Of a DNA stretch of 64,000 bases, positions 34,569 to 43,481 are shown one piece after another. A program made the translations under genes and the position numbers. Under the pieces are notes generated by a model, which searched no databases, had not been told where the DNA came from, and worked only from the letters and a program-made list of their open reading frames with translations. The DNA is from Desulfovibrio piger (lineage in GTDB: Bacteria > Desulfobacterota > Desulfovibrionia > Desulfovibrionales > Desulfovibrionaceae): contig NZ_OX636706.1 in assembly GCF_951793255.1 (NCBI RefSeq), positions 310,001 through 374,000 on the forward strand. The letters are read 5' to 3'. How positions within the stretch are numbered: the stretch's first letter is position 1; each line of letters starts with the position of its first letter.

Positions 34569-35222
34569 TTACAGCTTGCCGGCGCGCATGTCGCGCAGCC
34601 ACTGGTACCAGCCTTCCAGGCCGGAACCGTCACGGCAGGAGACCTCGAACACGGCCAGTTCCTTGTTGAGGCGGGTGGCGAAATCCCGCGCCCGTTCGCG
34701 GTCGAAGTCCACATAGGGCAGCAGGTCCACCTTGTTCAGCACCATGGCCTTGGCCAGGTTGAACAGCAGGGGATACTTTTCGGGCTTGTCGTCGCCTTCG
34801 GTCACGCTCAGCAGGGCCACCTTGGCGTCTTCGCCGCAGTCGAATTCCACGGGGCAGACCAGGTTGCCCACGTTCTCGATGAACAGGATGTCCACGCCGT
34901 CCAGGTCCAGGCTCTCCATGGCCGTCATGATCATGTTGCTGTCCAGGTGGCAGCCGCCGTCGGTGTTGATCTGCACGGCCTGGGCGCCCGTGGCCGCCAC
35001 GCGGCGGGCATCGTTGTCGGTCTGCAGGTCGCCTTCGATGACGGCCATGCGGAACTCGCCGGCCAGGTCATGCAGGGTGCGTTCCAGCAGGGTCGTCTTG
35101 CCGGCGCCCGGCGACGAGATCAGGTTCAGGGCCAGGATCTTGCGCTCACGCAGCTTCTCGCGCACGCTGGCCGCGATCTTCTCATTGGCTTCCAGAACGT
35201 TGCGCACCACAGGAATTTGCAT
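34569..35222 (-). CDS. hypB: [NiFe] hydrogenase nickel-insertion GTPase HypB
   Basis: This GTPase drives nickel delivery into [NiFe] hydrogenase precursors together with HypA. Its 217 residues contain P-loop SSPGAGKTT (about 36-44), the metal-binding ENVGNLVCP (about 115-123) and the G4 motif NKVD. It lacks the histidine-rich N-terminus found in nickel-storing HypB proteins, so it is the plain type. GGGAGG precedes the ATG. It follows hypA by 71 bases. No [NiFe] structural gene is in the window, so its client lies elsewhere. Confidence 0.95.
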   Translation of the reverse strand: MQIPVVRNVLEANEKIAASVREKLRERKILALNLISSPGAGKTTLLERTLHDLAGEFRMAVIEGDLQTDNDARRVAATGAQAVQINTDGGCHLDSNMIMTAMESLDLDGVDILFIENVGNLVCPVEFDCGEDAKVALLSVTEGDDKPEKYPLLFNLAKAMVLNKVDLLPYVDFDRERARDFATRLNKELAVFEVSCRDGSGLEGWYQWLRDMRAGKL

Positions 35223-35293
35223 CGTTTCCTCCCGGAACTCCGGCCCTTTTCCTCAGGGCCCGCCTGGCGGCAGCATGGCCGCAGGCCGTCGGT

Positions 35294-35668
35294 TTATGAA
35301 TCCTGGCCCCCGCTGACGGAGGCTTCCAGATGACTGATCTGCAGCTCCTTGCCCTGCACCACCGTGTGGCCTGCCAGAGCGCCACACGCCGGACACGGCT
35401 GCCAGAGGGCTTCCTGCCCCTCGCCGCCGAAGGTCTGCCCGCAGGTGGAGCAGCGCAACAACAGGGGGATGGTCACCAGTTCGAGCCGGGCGGCCGCATG
35501 CGGCCCGCCCTGCACCAGGGCCTCGAAGCAGAATTGCAGCGAGTCCGGCACCACGCCGGCCAGGGCGCCGCATTCCACACGGATGAGGTCGAGCCGGTCA
35601 CAGCCCTGTTTGGCGATCTCTTCCAGAGCTATGTCCAGGATGCTTTGTGCGATGGACATTTCGTGCAT
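35294..35668 (-). CDS. hypA: Hydrogenase nickel-incorporation protein HypA
   Basis: This nickel chaperone is the partner of HypB. It has 124 residues with the essential nickel-binding start MHEMS and a zinc site made of two CxxC pairs (CSTCGQ and CPACGA, about residues 74-99). The length is that of the family. The ribosome site is poor, which suggests low expression or an unusual leader. It forms a two-gene operon with hypB. Confidence 0.94.
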   Translation of the reverse strand: MHEMSIAQSILDIALEEIAKQGCDRLDLIRVECGALAGVVPDSLQFCFEALVQGGPHAAARLELVTIPLLLRCSTCGQTFGGEGQEALWQPCPACGALAGHTVVQGKELQISHLEASVSGGQDS

Positions 35669-35904
35669 AGTGCGCCGATGCTAGCGCAAAGCCCCCGGCG
35701 CGTAAAGGGATTTGGCAAATCTTGCCATTCGGCACAAATCATGTAGAGTTTAGCCGTGCCTGCATATGGGGCCTCATGGCATGCCCCGGCCCGGAAGGCC
35801 TTTTGCCCCGCCGCCGTGACACGCGCATCATGAACCGCCCGCGCGATCTTCCGCCGGGCACTTTCCGGCGGACATCCGGCCCAAAGGCACAGGAGCCTAC
35901 TGGC

Positions 35905-36657
35905 ATGAACAAGATCTTTCTCTGGATAGTCCTCGCGGTCATCATCCTTGGCCTGCTGCTCATCCTGCTCAACACGCGCATGGGGCAGTCCGGCGACGCC
36001 CCGGTCCCGGCCGACAACAGCGTCTCCGCCCCTGTAAAGCCCGCGCCGCCCGTTGCCCAGCCCCCCCTGCCCGTGACGCCCGGCACGCCTGCCGATGGTG
36101 AAAAGCTGGCCGCTGCCGGGGTCAAGCCTTCTCCCGCTGCCGTGGAGCGCGGCTTTGCCTTCGAGACAGGAGAGGAAACGCCCGCCACAGCGGAAAGCCC
36201 TGCCCCCGCAAGTCCGGGCACGACCCCGCTCACCGCTGCCGCCCATGACGAAAAAGCCCCGGCGGCCGCTCCTGCGGCTCCCGCCGCCCCGGCGGAAGTG
36301 AAGAAGGCGGAAAAGCCCGCCCCCAAGCCCCAGCCCGCGCCCAAGAACCAGACCATCACCAACTTCGTGGTCTTCGTGCGTGACGGCGGCGCCACCATCC
36401 GCCTGGACGCCTCGTCCCCCATCCGCTTCAAGCATCTGGAGCTGACCAGCCCCTCCCGCGTGGTGGTGGATCTGCACGGCACCTGGAAGCTCAGCGAACC
36501 CGGTGTGCCCAAGGGCGAGATGGTCAAGGACGTGCGCCTGGGCAAGAAGGGCAGCGACACCCGCATCGTCATCGACCTGCACGCCAAGGCCAAGACGCGC
36601 TACATCCTGACCAAGGGCAAGAAGCGCCTGGATATCCGTCTGGACAAGACCAAGTAA
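35905..36657 (+). CDS. AMIN-domain envelope protein
   Basis: This is probably a periplasmic, membrane-anchored protein that binds cell-wall or secretion components. Of 250 residues, an N-terminal helix (about 3-24) anchors it, a long Pro/Ala/Lys-rich linker spans about 30-150, and a C-terminal AMIN domain (about 155-248; TITNFVVFVRDGG, then SRVVVDLHGTWKL, then DTRIVIDLHAK) carries the family pattern. No amidase domain is attached, unlike AmiC. AGGAG lies about 11 bases before the ATG at 35905; the open frame upstream is not needed. Confidence 0.85.
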   Translation: MNKIFLWIVLAVIILGLLLILLNTRMGQSGDAPVPADNSVSAPVKPAPPVAQPPLPVTPGTPADGEKLAAAGVKPSPAAVERGFAFETGEETPATAESPAPASPGTTPLTAAAHDEKAPAAAPAAPAAPAEVKKAEKPAPKPQPAPKNQTITNFVVFVRDGGATIRLDASSPIRFKHLELTSPSRVVVDLHGTWKLSEPGVPKGEMVKDVRLGKKGSDTRIVIDLHAKAKTRYILTKGKKRLDIRLDKTK

Positions 36658-36677
36658 CTTCTTGCAGCATAGCGATA

Positions 36678-36714
36678 AAAAACGGCAGGACCTCCCGGAG
36701 ATCCTGCCGTTTTT
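36678..36714. terminator. Bidirectional terminator between AMIN gene and proC
   Basis: AAAAACGGCAGGA pairs with TCCTGCCGTTTTT over 13 bp between convergent genes. It has A/T runs on both sides. Confidence 0.88.
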
Positions 36715-36751
36715 CATAACTGAAAAAGGGAGGCTTTCGCCTCCCCTTCTT

Positions 36752-37552
36752 TTATTCCTTTTCCATTTCCCTGCCGCGTTCGTCAGCGGCCAGCACCGCA
36801 TCCACCAGCAGGCCGGAAAGTCCCGCCCTGTCGAGGACATTGACCCCGGCGATGGTCAGGCCGCCGGGCGAGCATACCTGGTCGCGCAGTTCCATGAGCG
36901 GCGTGTCGCTGCGGGCCGCCATGACGGCCGAGCCTTCGAACAGGGCCGCCACCATGTCGCGGCAGTCCTTGCGGCCCAGGCCCAGGGTGACACCGGCCTG
37001 CACCAGCCCCTGCATCATGCCGAACACATAGGCGGGCCCGGCGCCGATGAGGGCCGAGAAGGCCGTGAAGCGGGACTCCGGCAGCTCCAGACAAACGCCC
37101 AGCTGGCTGAAGAAGCGCAGAATGTCTTCCTTGCTCTCCGCCGGGACCTTGTCGTCGAAGCACAGGGCGAACACGCCCTTGCCCACCAGCGCGGGCGTAT
37201 TGGGCATGCAGCGCACCACGGGACAGCGTCCGGCCACGGCCGCCTGCAAACGGGCGATGCTGATGCCCGCCGCCACGGAGATCACCACCGTGTCGGGCCC
37301 GAACTCGGGCGCCATCTCGGCCAGCAGGGCCTCGATCTGGTAGGGTTTGACGGCCATGACCACATAGCGGGCCTTGCGGGCCAGCTCGCGGGCCGAATCC
37401 AGACGGGTGACGCCCGCCGCTTCCAGAGGCGCCATGCGTGCTGCCGTGCGCGTATGGCCATACAGGGTGCAGTCCAGGGAAGAGGCGGCAAGACCGGCCA
37501 GGATGGCCCCGCCCATGTTGCCGCAACCCACACAACCGATGCTCATGCTCAT
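36752..37552 (-). CDS. proC: Pyrroline-5-carboxylate reductase
   Basis: This catalyses the last step of proline synthesis, reducing pyrroline-5-carboxylate with NAD(P)H. The 266 residues begin with the Rossmann motif GCVGCGNMGGAI, include VRCMPNTPALVG (about 108-119) and the C-terminal signature PGGLTIAGV region near 225-235. GGAGAAC precedes the first ATG (37552); a second ATG six bases on is possible. It follows the yibQ-like gene by 66 bases. Confidence 0.95.
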   Translation of the reverse strand: MSMSIGCVGCGNMGGAILAGLAASSLDCTLYGHTRTAARMAPLEAAGVTRLDSARELARKARYVVMAVKPYQIEALLAEMAPEFGPDTVVISVAAGISIARLQAAVAGRCPVVRCMPNTPALVGKGVFALCFDDKVPAESKEDILRFFSQLGVCLELPESRFTAFSALIGAGPAYVFGMMQGLVQAGVTLGLGRKDCRDMVAALFEGSAVMAARSDTPLMELRDQVCSPGGLTIAGVNVLDRAGLSGLLVDAVLAADERGREMEKE

Positions 37553-37618
37553 GTTCGTTCTCCATCACCGCCACAGGCGGCTGTCAGCCGGGAAGCGCTC
37601 CAGACGCTCCCGGAAAGA

Positions 37619-38887
37619 TCACTCCGGCTTGCCGAACTGTCCGGCCCGCAGCTGGGCCAGATGCCAGACGTAGCGCCGCAGGGGCACCACGGCCACGCCC
37701 TCGCGGTTCTCCCAGCGCTCCAGGGCCCGCAGGGTCGAGGCATGAGGATGCCCGATGGCGATGGCGATGCCCTGCTTGCGGGCCAGGCGGGCGGCCTTGT
37801 CCAGCGCGGCCAGCACCTTGTCCGTGCCCTGGGGATCGTCCAGAAAGACATGGCGGCTGGCCGTGACGATGCCCTGGCGGACCATGCTGGTCTCCAGCTG
37901 GCTGTTGCCGCGGGTAACGCTGTCCAGCACGAACAGACCGCGCCCGTAGGCCAGACCGGCCAGCATGCGGCAGGCATCGCGCCGTCCGGTGAACCCGGAA
38001 CCCATATGATTGTTGAAACCCAGGGCCGTGGGCACCTGCGCCAGCGCCTTGTCCAGAGCGTGTTCCATGGCATAGGCGTCCATGTCCGTCTCCAGCGCTC
38101 CGGGGCCCGGATTGGGCGCGGTGCCGTTCTTGCGGGGCATGGCCTCCATGGGCATGTGCAGCAGGACGTCCAGCCCCATGTCCCGGGCCACCTGCTGCAC
38201 CGGACGGCGGGCAGCGGCATGGGGCCACAGGGCCAGGGCCACGGGGAACGGCAGGCTGGCCAGCTGCTCCGCGGGCTCCAGCTTCTGGCCCATGTCGTCG
38301 ATCACCAGCACCAGAGCAGGTTCGGGCATGGGCCGGGAAAGCGTGGCCAGCATGGTCTCCCAGCCGGGGAAATGCAGGACGAGGCAGGTGCGGCCGTCCA
38401 CATCGGCTTCCAGCACCCCGTCGTCAGTCCAGCGCAGTTGCGGCATGGGGACGTCATCGGCCAGCAGGCGCTCGCCGTCAGGGCCGGTACGCAGGGCCTC
38501 CTGGCACAGGCGCTCCTGCAGGGCCAGGGCCAGACGCAGGGGAGCGCCGTCCCCTTCCACACGGTAATGCCGGGCCTCCTGTTCCGAAAAGCCGGGCATG
38601 GTCAGCAGACGGCAGCCGGGCATGACCCGGGACAGGGTCTGGCGCATCAGATCGTCCAGACGGTCCCGGTGCCGCAACCAGTCACCGGTGGCCAGCACGG
38701 GCTGCCCGTCCTCGGCCACCAGCACGGCGCCTCCCTCCCGGGAGGCCAGCCACAGGGACAGGCCCAGACACAGGCAGAACCACAGTAAACCGCCCACCAG
38801 CAGGCGGGTCGACGCACACGGCCCCCCGGAGAGGCCGTCGTGATCGTCGCCGCTCGGGGGGCCGGGATGTAAGAAAGGCAAGCGCAC
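37619..38887 (-). CDS. Divergent polysaccharide deacetylase family protein (YibQ-like)
   Basis: This envelope protein has a NodB-like fold of the divergent (DUF610) type. Its 422 residues contain one N-terminal helix (about 28-48), a middle domain without known motifs (about 55-185), and the deacetylase-like domain (about 190-415) with IDDMG, HMPMEAMP, NNHMGS and IGHPH motifs in order. The start is GTG at 38887, preceded by GGAGGGAACCT; no ATG fits. It starts 26 bases after the ctpA stop. The pairing with a carboxy-terminal protease is common for this family, and a peptidoglycan-related role is inferred. Confidence 0.87.
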   Translation of the reverse strand: MRLPFLHPGPPSGDDHDGLSGGPCASTRLLVGGLLWFCLCLGLSLWLASREGGAVLVAEDGQPVLATGDWLRHRDRLDDLMRQTLSRVMPGCRLLTMPGFSEQEARHYRVEGDGAPLRLALALQERLCQEALRTGPDGERLLADDVPMPQLRWTDDGVLEADVDGRTCLVLHFPGWETMLATLSRPMPEPALVLVIDDMGQKLEPAEQLASLPFPVALALWPHAAARRPVQQVARDMGLDVLLHMPMEAMPRKNGTAPNPGPGALETDMDAYAMEHALDKALAQVPTALGFNNHMGSGFTGRRDACRMLAGLAYGRGLFVLDSVTRGNSQLETSMVRQGIVTASRHVFLDDPQGTDKVLAALDKAARLARKQGIAIAIGHPHASTLRALERWENREGVAVVPLRRYVWHLAQLRAGQFGKPE

Positions 38888-38913
38888 AGGTTCCCTCCGC
38901 GCCGGACGCAGGC

Positions 38914-40227
38914 CTAGCGCCGGATCTCCTGGATGCGGGGCAGGCCCTTGACCAGCTGCAGGGCCATGCGCAGCTGGTTGTCGCGGGCCAGCTGTTCCGC
39001 GGCATCGTCACGCTTCTTGCTGCTCGTGGCCTTCTTGCCGCCATCGGCGTTCTCCAGATGGCCGCTCAGGTTCTGCTCGCGCAGCAGGATGCGGGGCTCG
39101 TCGGCGTCTTCTTCACGCGGACGCTCGAAGAGGATCTCCAGGTCGGGCACGATGCCCTCGGCCTGGATGGAGCTGCCGCTGGGCGTATAGTACAGGGCCA
39201 CGGTCAGCTTGAGGGCCGAGCCGTCGGACAGGGGGATGATGTTCTGCACCGAGCCCTTGCCGAAGGAGCGTTCGCCGATGATCAGGGCGCGCTTCTGGTC
39301 GCGCAGGGCACCGGCCACGATCTCGGAGGCCGAGGCCGAACCGGCGTTGATGATCACCACCACGGGCACGTCGATGTCCCCGGCCTGGTCCTTGGCCTCG
39401 TAGATGCGCTCCGGCACGGGGCCGCGGCCCTGGATGGACACGATGGTGCCCTTGCTCAGGAACATGTCGGAAACGCTCACGGCCTGGTCCAGCAGACCGC
39501 CGGGATTGTTGCGCAGGTCGAGCACGATGCCCTTGAGGCCGCCGGTCTTGGCGCATTCGCGGGTGGCCTTCTTGAGGGCGTCGCGCAGGTCCTCGTCGGT
39601 GCGGCCGGAGAAACGGGTGAGGCGGATCCAGTAATAGCCGTCTTCCAGCGGCTTGGACTTCACGCTGACCAGCGGGATGGCCTCACGCTTGACCCGGATG
39701 GTCTTGGGCGACTTGGAGGTGCTGTGCAGGATGCCCAGCTCCACTTCCGTGCCCTTGGGGCCGCGGATGCGCGAGACCACATCCTGCAGGCTCAGTTCCT
39801 GCGTGGGCTGGCCGTTGATGGTCAGGATGACGTCCCCGGACTGCAGGCCGGCACGATAGGCGGGCGTGTCCTCGATGGGGGTCACCACGGTCACCTGGCC
39901 GTTCTCCACCGTGATCTCGATGCCGATGCCGGTGAATTCGCCGGAGGTGGTCTCCTGCATCTCCTTGTGTTCTTCAGGCGTCATGAAGGTGGAGTGCGGA
40001 TCAAGGCCCTGCAGCATGCCCTTGAGGGCACCGTCCAGCAGTTCGCCCTGGTTCACGTCCTTCACATAATAACGGTTCACCAGATCCAGCACCTGGCTGA
40101 AACGGCGCAGGGCTTCGAAATCTTCCTCGACCTTGTCTTTGTCGGCCTTGGCGGCAGCGGTGGCTCCCAGCGGGCAGCAGAGGGCCAGCACGCAAAGGAA
40201 AACGGTCAAACGGAAAAGAGCTCGCAT
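38914..40227 (-). CDS. ctpA: Carboxy-terminal processing protease (S41)
   Basis: This periplasmic serine protease has 437 residues. A signal peptide covers about 1-26, a PDZ domain about 95-180 (GIGIEITVENGQVTVV), and the S41 catalytic domain about 190-370. The nucleophile is the serine in NAGSASASEI, and the general base is the lysine in SFGKGSVQ. A charged C-terminal tail (about 370-437) is longer than in minimal CtpA proteins. GGGAGG precedes the ATG. It heads the ctpA-yibQ-proC operon. Confidence 0.94.
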   Translation of the reverse strand: MRALFRLTVFLCVLALCCPLGATAAAKADKDKVEEDFEALRRFSQVLDLVNRYYVKDVNQGELLDGALKGMLQGLDPHSTFMTPEEHKEMQETTSGEFTGIGIEITVENGQVTVVTPIEDTPAYRAGLQSGDVILTINGQPTQELSLQDVVSRIRGPKGTEVELGILHSTSKSPKTIRVKREAIPLVSVKSKPLEDGYYWIRLTRFSGRTDEDLRDALKKATRECAKTGGLKGIVLDLRNNPGGLLDQAVSVSDMFLSKGTIVSIQGRGPVPERIYEAKDQAGDIDVPVVVIINAGSASASEIVAGALRDQKRALIIGERSFGKGSVQNIIPLSDGSALKLTVALYYTPSGSSIQAEGIVPDLEILFERPREEDADEPRILLREQNLSGHLENADGGKKATSSKKRDDAAEQLARDNQLRMALQLVKGLPRIQEIRR

Positions 40228-40575
40228 GGATTGCCTCCCGAAAAGATCATACGGACGCAGGGGCTCCTGCCGGAACCGGCGGGGCAGGCACGCAGCCTTG
40301 CCGGGCCGCCTGCGGAGCGGCCATAGTTACCTTTTTCAGGTCAAAAAGCAATGACGGCCGGGGCCCCGGCCAGCCCCGGAGGAGGAAGGGCCGCCGTACC
40401 GGCATGACGGGCGGCCGGGGACCACGGCAACCCGGCAGGTACGCCATGGACAGGGGCGGCCCGCAGATGCATGCCGAAAAAAGTACCGCTCCCCCGCTCC
40501 CGGCCCCGCAGGCAGGCGCAAAAAAAAGGGGCCGCCCGTTGCCGGGCAGCCCCTGGGATCGCAAAGGCGCAGGGC
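40228..40575. other. Gene-free region between ctpA and nhaD
   Basis: This region holds the ctpA promoter region (an AT-rich patch at about 40323-40350) and the nhaD terminator (40521-40553). No gene is supported. Confidence 0.45.
40521..40553 (-). terminator. Terminator of nhaD
   Basis: GGGGCCGCCCG pairs with CGGGCAGCCCC (one mismatch). The plus-strand A-run at 40520-40527 gives a U-run. Confidence 0.8.
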
Positions 40576-42003
40576 CTAGATGAAGAACAGCCAGGTCAGG
40601 ATCAGGAACAGCGGGATCAGGATACCCACGGACCAGGCCATGTAACCGAAGAAGCTGGGCATGGCCACGCCCTGTTCTTCGGCGATGGAACGCACCATGA
40701 AGTTGGGGGCGTTGCCGATGTAGCTGTTGGCGCCCATGAACACGGCACCGGCGGAGATGGCGGCCAGGGTGGGCGCCATGTCGGTCATCAGGTGCACGGG
40801 GTCGCCGCCGGCGGTGTTGAAGAACACCAGGTAGGTGGGCGCGTTGTCCAGGAAGCTGGACAGGGCGCCGGTCAGCCAGAAGAACATGTAGTTCACGGGC
40901 TCGCCGTCATGGAAGACCATGTTGATGACACCGGCCAGGGCGCCGTCGGTACCGGCACGCAGGATGGCCAGGGCGGGGATCATGCTCAGGAAGATGCCCA
41001 GGAAGAGCTTGGCCACTTCTTCGATGGGGGCCCAGGAGAAGCCGTTGAGTTCACGGCACTGGCGGGTGGTGAACTTCCAGGACAGGCCGGCCAGACAGAG
41101 CAGCAGGATGTCGCGCAGCAGGTTCTGGCCATCGATGCCCACGCCGTGGATGTTGATGGCTTCGCCGAGGTCGATCATGCCGGAGACCAGCACGCAGAGC
41201 ACGATGCCCAGCAGGAAGAGCAGGTTGATGGAGCCGTCGAGGCCCAGCTTTTCTTCCACCTTGTTGGGATCATGCGGGGGCTGGGGACGACCTTCACGGC
41301 CGTACAGGACGGTATCGAGCACGAAGTAGATGCCCAGCAGGGCCAGGGACATGAAGCAGGTCTTCACGAACAGGTTGGTGGTGGTCCAGAAGAAGCTCAC
41401 GCCCTTCAGGTAGCCCAGGAACAGCGGCGGGTCGCCCAGGGGAGTCAGGGAGCCGCCGATGTTGGCCACCAGGAAGATGAAGAAGACCACGGAATGCACA
41501 CGGTACTTGCGGTGGGCATTGGCGCGCAGCAGGGGGCGGATCAGCAGCATGGCGGCGCCGGTGGTGCCCATCCAGCTGGCCAGGATGGTGCCCACGGCCA
41601 GGATGCCGGTGTTGACTACGGGGGTGCCCACCAGCGAGCCCTTCAGGCGCACGCCGCCGGCCACGGTGAACAGGGCGAACAGCAGCACGATGAAGGGGAT
41701 GTACTCCAGCAGGATGGCATGGAGGAATTCATAGAAGGCCACGTTGAAGCCGTAGACCACCAGACAGGGAATCAGGAAGGCAAGGCCCCAGAAGACGGAG
41801 ATCTTGCCGAAGTGATGATGCCAGATATGCGGCAGGGCTAGCGGCATGATGGCGATGGACAGCAGCATGCATACGAAAGGAATGACCCAGACCGCGGACA
41901 GTTCCGCACCGGGGATGCTCGGATGCCCTTCGGAGGCCATGGCCAGCACGGGAAGCGCCAGCACGGTCAGCAGGGCAAGAGGCAGGGACCAGCGTTTCAA
42001 CAT
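40576..42003 (-). CDS. nhaD: Na+/H+ antiporter NhaD
   Basis: This inner-membrane sodium/proton antiporter of the ArsB/NhaD group has 475 residues with about 12 hydrophobic segments. Typical NhaD features are a periplasm-facing first helix with a signal-like start, the segment LFALFTVAGGVRLKGSLVGT, and the ANIGGSLTPLGDPPLFLGYL block (about 195-214), which forms the helical hairpin of this superfamily. TTGAGGAG precedes the ATG. It probably handles sodium or alkaline stress and may exploit sodium gradients. A leader inverted repeat may regulate it. Confidence 0.92.
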   Translation of the reverse strand: MLKRWSLPLALLTVLALPVLAMASEGHPSIPGAELSAVWVIPFVCMLLSIAIMPLALPHIWHHHFGKISVFWGLAFLIPCLVVYGFNVAFYEFLHAILLEYIPFIVLLFALFTVAGGVRLKGSLVGTPVVNTGILAVGTILASWMGTTGAAMLLIRPLLRANAHRKYRVHSVVFFIFLVANIGGSLTPLGDPPLFLGYLKGVSFFWTTTNLFVKTCFMSLALLGIYFVLDTVLYGREGRPQPPHDPNKVEEKLGLDGSINLLFLLGIVLCVLVSGMIDLGEAINIHGVGIDGQNLLRDILLLCLAGLSWKFTTRQCRELNGFSWAPIEEVAKLFLGIFLSMIPALAILRAGTDGALAGVINMVFHDGEPVNYMFFWLTGALSSFLDNAPTYLVFFNTAGGDPVHLMTDMAPTLAAISAGAVFMGANSYIGNAPNFMVRSIAEEQGVAMPSFFGYMAWSVGILIPLFLILTWLFFI

Positions 42004-42029
42004 GGGATTCTCCTCAAGTCAGTATAAAA

Positions 42030-42054
42030 TATCACAAAAGAAGACATTGTGATA
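42030..42054 (-). promoter_or_regulatory. Inverted repeat in the nhaD leader
   Basis: TATCACAA (42030-42037) and TTGTGATA (42047-42054) form a perfect 8-bp inverted repeat with a 9-base centre, 27 bases before the nhaD start. It could be an mRNA hairpin or a CRP/FNR-superfamily type site; the half-site orientation is opposite to the usual one. Confidence 0.4.
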
Positions 42055-42149
42055 CATTATGAAAACTTCTCAATCTTACGCCATTTCCACGTTTTTTGCA
42101 ATGAAAATGCTCCCTCTTGGCGCAGGATGAACATTTCACAAAATCCGGC

Positions 42150-42740
42150 TTACCTGACGGGGTCCGGGCCGTCCCCGGGCAGGGCCGCGGCCGGGCCGCT
42201 GTCGCTGCCGTAAAGGCTGCGGTATTCGTGCTGGAAGATGCACATGCGCGTGGCGTCGTGGTAGGCGCCGTTGGCGAAGAACTCGTGGATGAGCACGCCC
42301 TCGGCCTGGAAGCCCAGCTTGGAATAGACGTGGATGGCGCGCACGTTTTCGTTGTCCACCACGAGGTAGAGCTTGTAGAGGTTGAGCGCGTCGAAGGCGT
42401 AGGCCATGGCCAGCTTGGCCGCCGCCGTGGCAAAGCCGTGGTTCTGCCAGGCCGGATCGATGATGATCTGGAACTCGGCCCGGCGGTGGATGTAGTCGAT
42501 CTCCACCAGCTCCACCAGGCCCACGTTCTGGCCCTGATGGTCCACGATGAAGCGGCGCTCGCTCTGGTCATGGATGTGCTTGTTGTACAGGTCCTGCAAT
42601 TCCACGAAGGCCTCGTAGGGCTCTTCGAACCAGTAGCGCATGACGTTGGCGTTGTTGTCCAGGCCGTGCACGAATTTGAGGTCTTCCCGTTCCAGCGGCC
42701 GGATGCGGATGGCGGCCGATGCTTCCCTGCCAGTTTCCAT
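42150..42740 (-). CDS. speG: Spermidine N(1)-acetyltransferase
   Basis: This GNAT enzyme acetylates spermidine (and spermine) to relieve polyamine excess. Its 196 residues include the SpeG-specific segment [17 protein letters not shown] (about 14-30), [10 protein letters not shown] and [13 protein letters not shown], which line the allosteric and active sites, and the acetyl-CoA region [13 protein letters not shown]. As I recall the enterobacterial SpeG sequence, the match is unusually close. GGGAGTC sets the start at 42740; the much longer open frame upstream is the antisense of the methyltransferase gene. The last 15 residues form a Pro/Gly-rich tail. Confidence 0.93.
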   Translation of the reverse strand: METGREASAAIRIRPLEREDLKFVHGLDNNANVMRYWFEEPYEAFVELQDLYNKHIHDQSERRFIVDHQGQNVGLVELVEIDYIHRRAEFQIIIDPAWQNHGFATAAAKLAMAYAFDALNLYKLYLVVDNENVRAIHVYSKLGFQAEGVLIHEFFANGAYHDATRMCIFQHEYRSLYGSDSGPAAALPGDGPDPVR

Positions 42741-42836
42741 GCTGAGACTCCCTGCCGCGCGCCGCAAGGCCAAGGCTTGCGGGAACGGCGTTTTTCTGCC
42801 AGATTTCCGGCGAATTCCACCAACAACGAGGATGCT

Positions 42837-43427
42837 ATGCCCAAGGACCCCACTCCCCGGCGCAAGGCGCGTCTGGGCTCGGTGCTTGCCCACCGTCAGC
42901 CCGACCTGACCCTTGTGCTTGCCAATATCCATGACCCGCACAATGTCTCGGCCATCTACCGTTCCTGTGACGCCTTCGGCGTGGACAAGGTGCACCTGTA
43001 CTATACCGACACGCCCTTCCCCGTGCTGGGCCGCAAGACCTCGGCCTCGGCCCGCAAATGGGTGGAGAGCGTGCGCCACCGCGACCGTCAGGAGCTGGAG
43101 ACCAGCCTGCGTGCCCAGAACATGCAGATCCTGGCCACCACCTTCACGCCCACGGCCAAGCCGCTGCGCACCTGGGACTTCACCCGTCCCACGGCCATCA
43201 TCATGGGCAACGAACACAGCGGCGTCAACGAGGAACTCATCAGCATGGCCGACGGTGAGCTCTACATCCCCATGTACGGCATGATCCAGAGCTTCAACGT
43301 CTCGGTGGCCTCGGCCATCATCCTGTCCGAAGCCTGCCGCCAGCGCGAGGCCGCCGGCTTCTACGACAGCCCCCGCCTGGAGCCCGACGAGCTGGAACGC
43401 CGCCTGGCCCTGTGGCTGGAAAAATAG
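42837..43427 (+). CDS. trmH: SpoU/TrmH-family tRNA 2'-O-methyltransferase
   Basis: This SPOUT-fold SAM-dependent enzyme is of the TrmH type, which methylates the 2'-OH of G18 in tRNA. The 196 residues contain the three SpoU motifs: [20 protein letters not shown] (about 27-46), MGNEHSGV (about 120-127) and [10 protein letters not shown] (about 147-156). The N-terminus is short, as in bacterial TrmH. CGAGG lies before the ATG at 42837. It is divergent from speG across a 96-base gap. The exact target nucleotide is inferred from the subfamily. Confidence 0.88.
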   Translation: MPKDPTPRRKARLGSVLAHRQPDLTLVLANIHDPHNVSAIYRSCDAFGVDKVHLYYTDTPFPVLGRKTSASARKWVESVRHRDRQELETSLRAQNMQILATTFTPTAKPLRTWDFTRPTAIIMGNEHSGVNEELISMADGELYIPMYGMIQSFNVSVASAIILSEACRQREAAGFYDSPRLEPDELERRLALWLEK

Positions 43428-43449
43428 ACTGTCCCGCAAGATGCGAAAA

Positions 43450-43473
43450 GGGGGCGCCCTGCCGGGTGCCCCC
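43450..43473. terminator. Terminator between convergent genes
   Basis: GGGGGCGCCC pairs with GGGTGCCCCC, with A residues before and a short T-run after. It serves trmH and the opposing gene. Confidence 0.7.
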
Positions 43474-43481
43474 TTCGTCCG

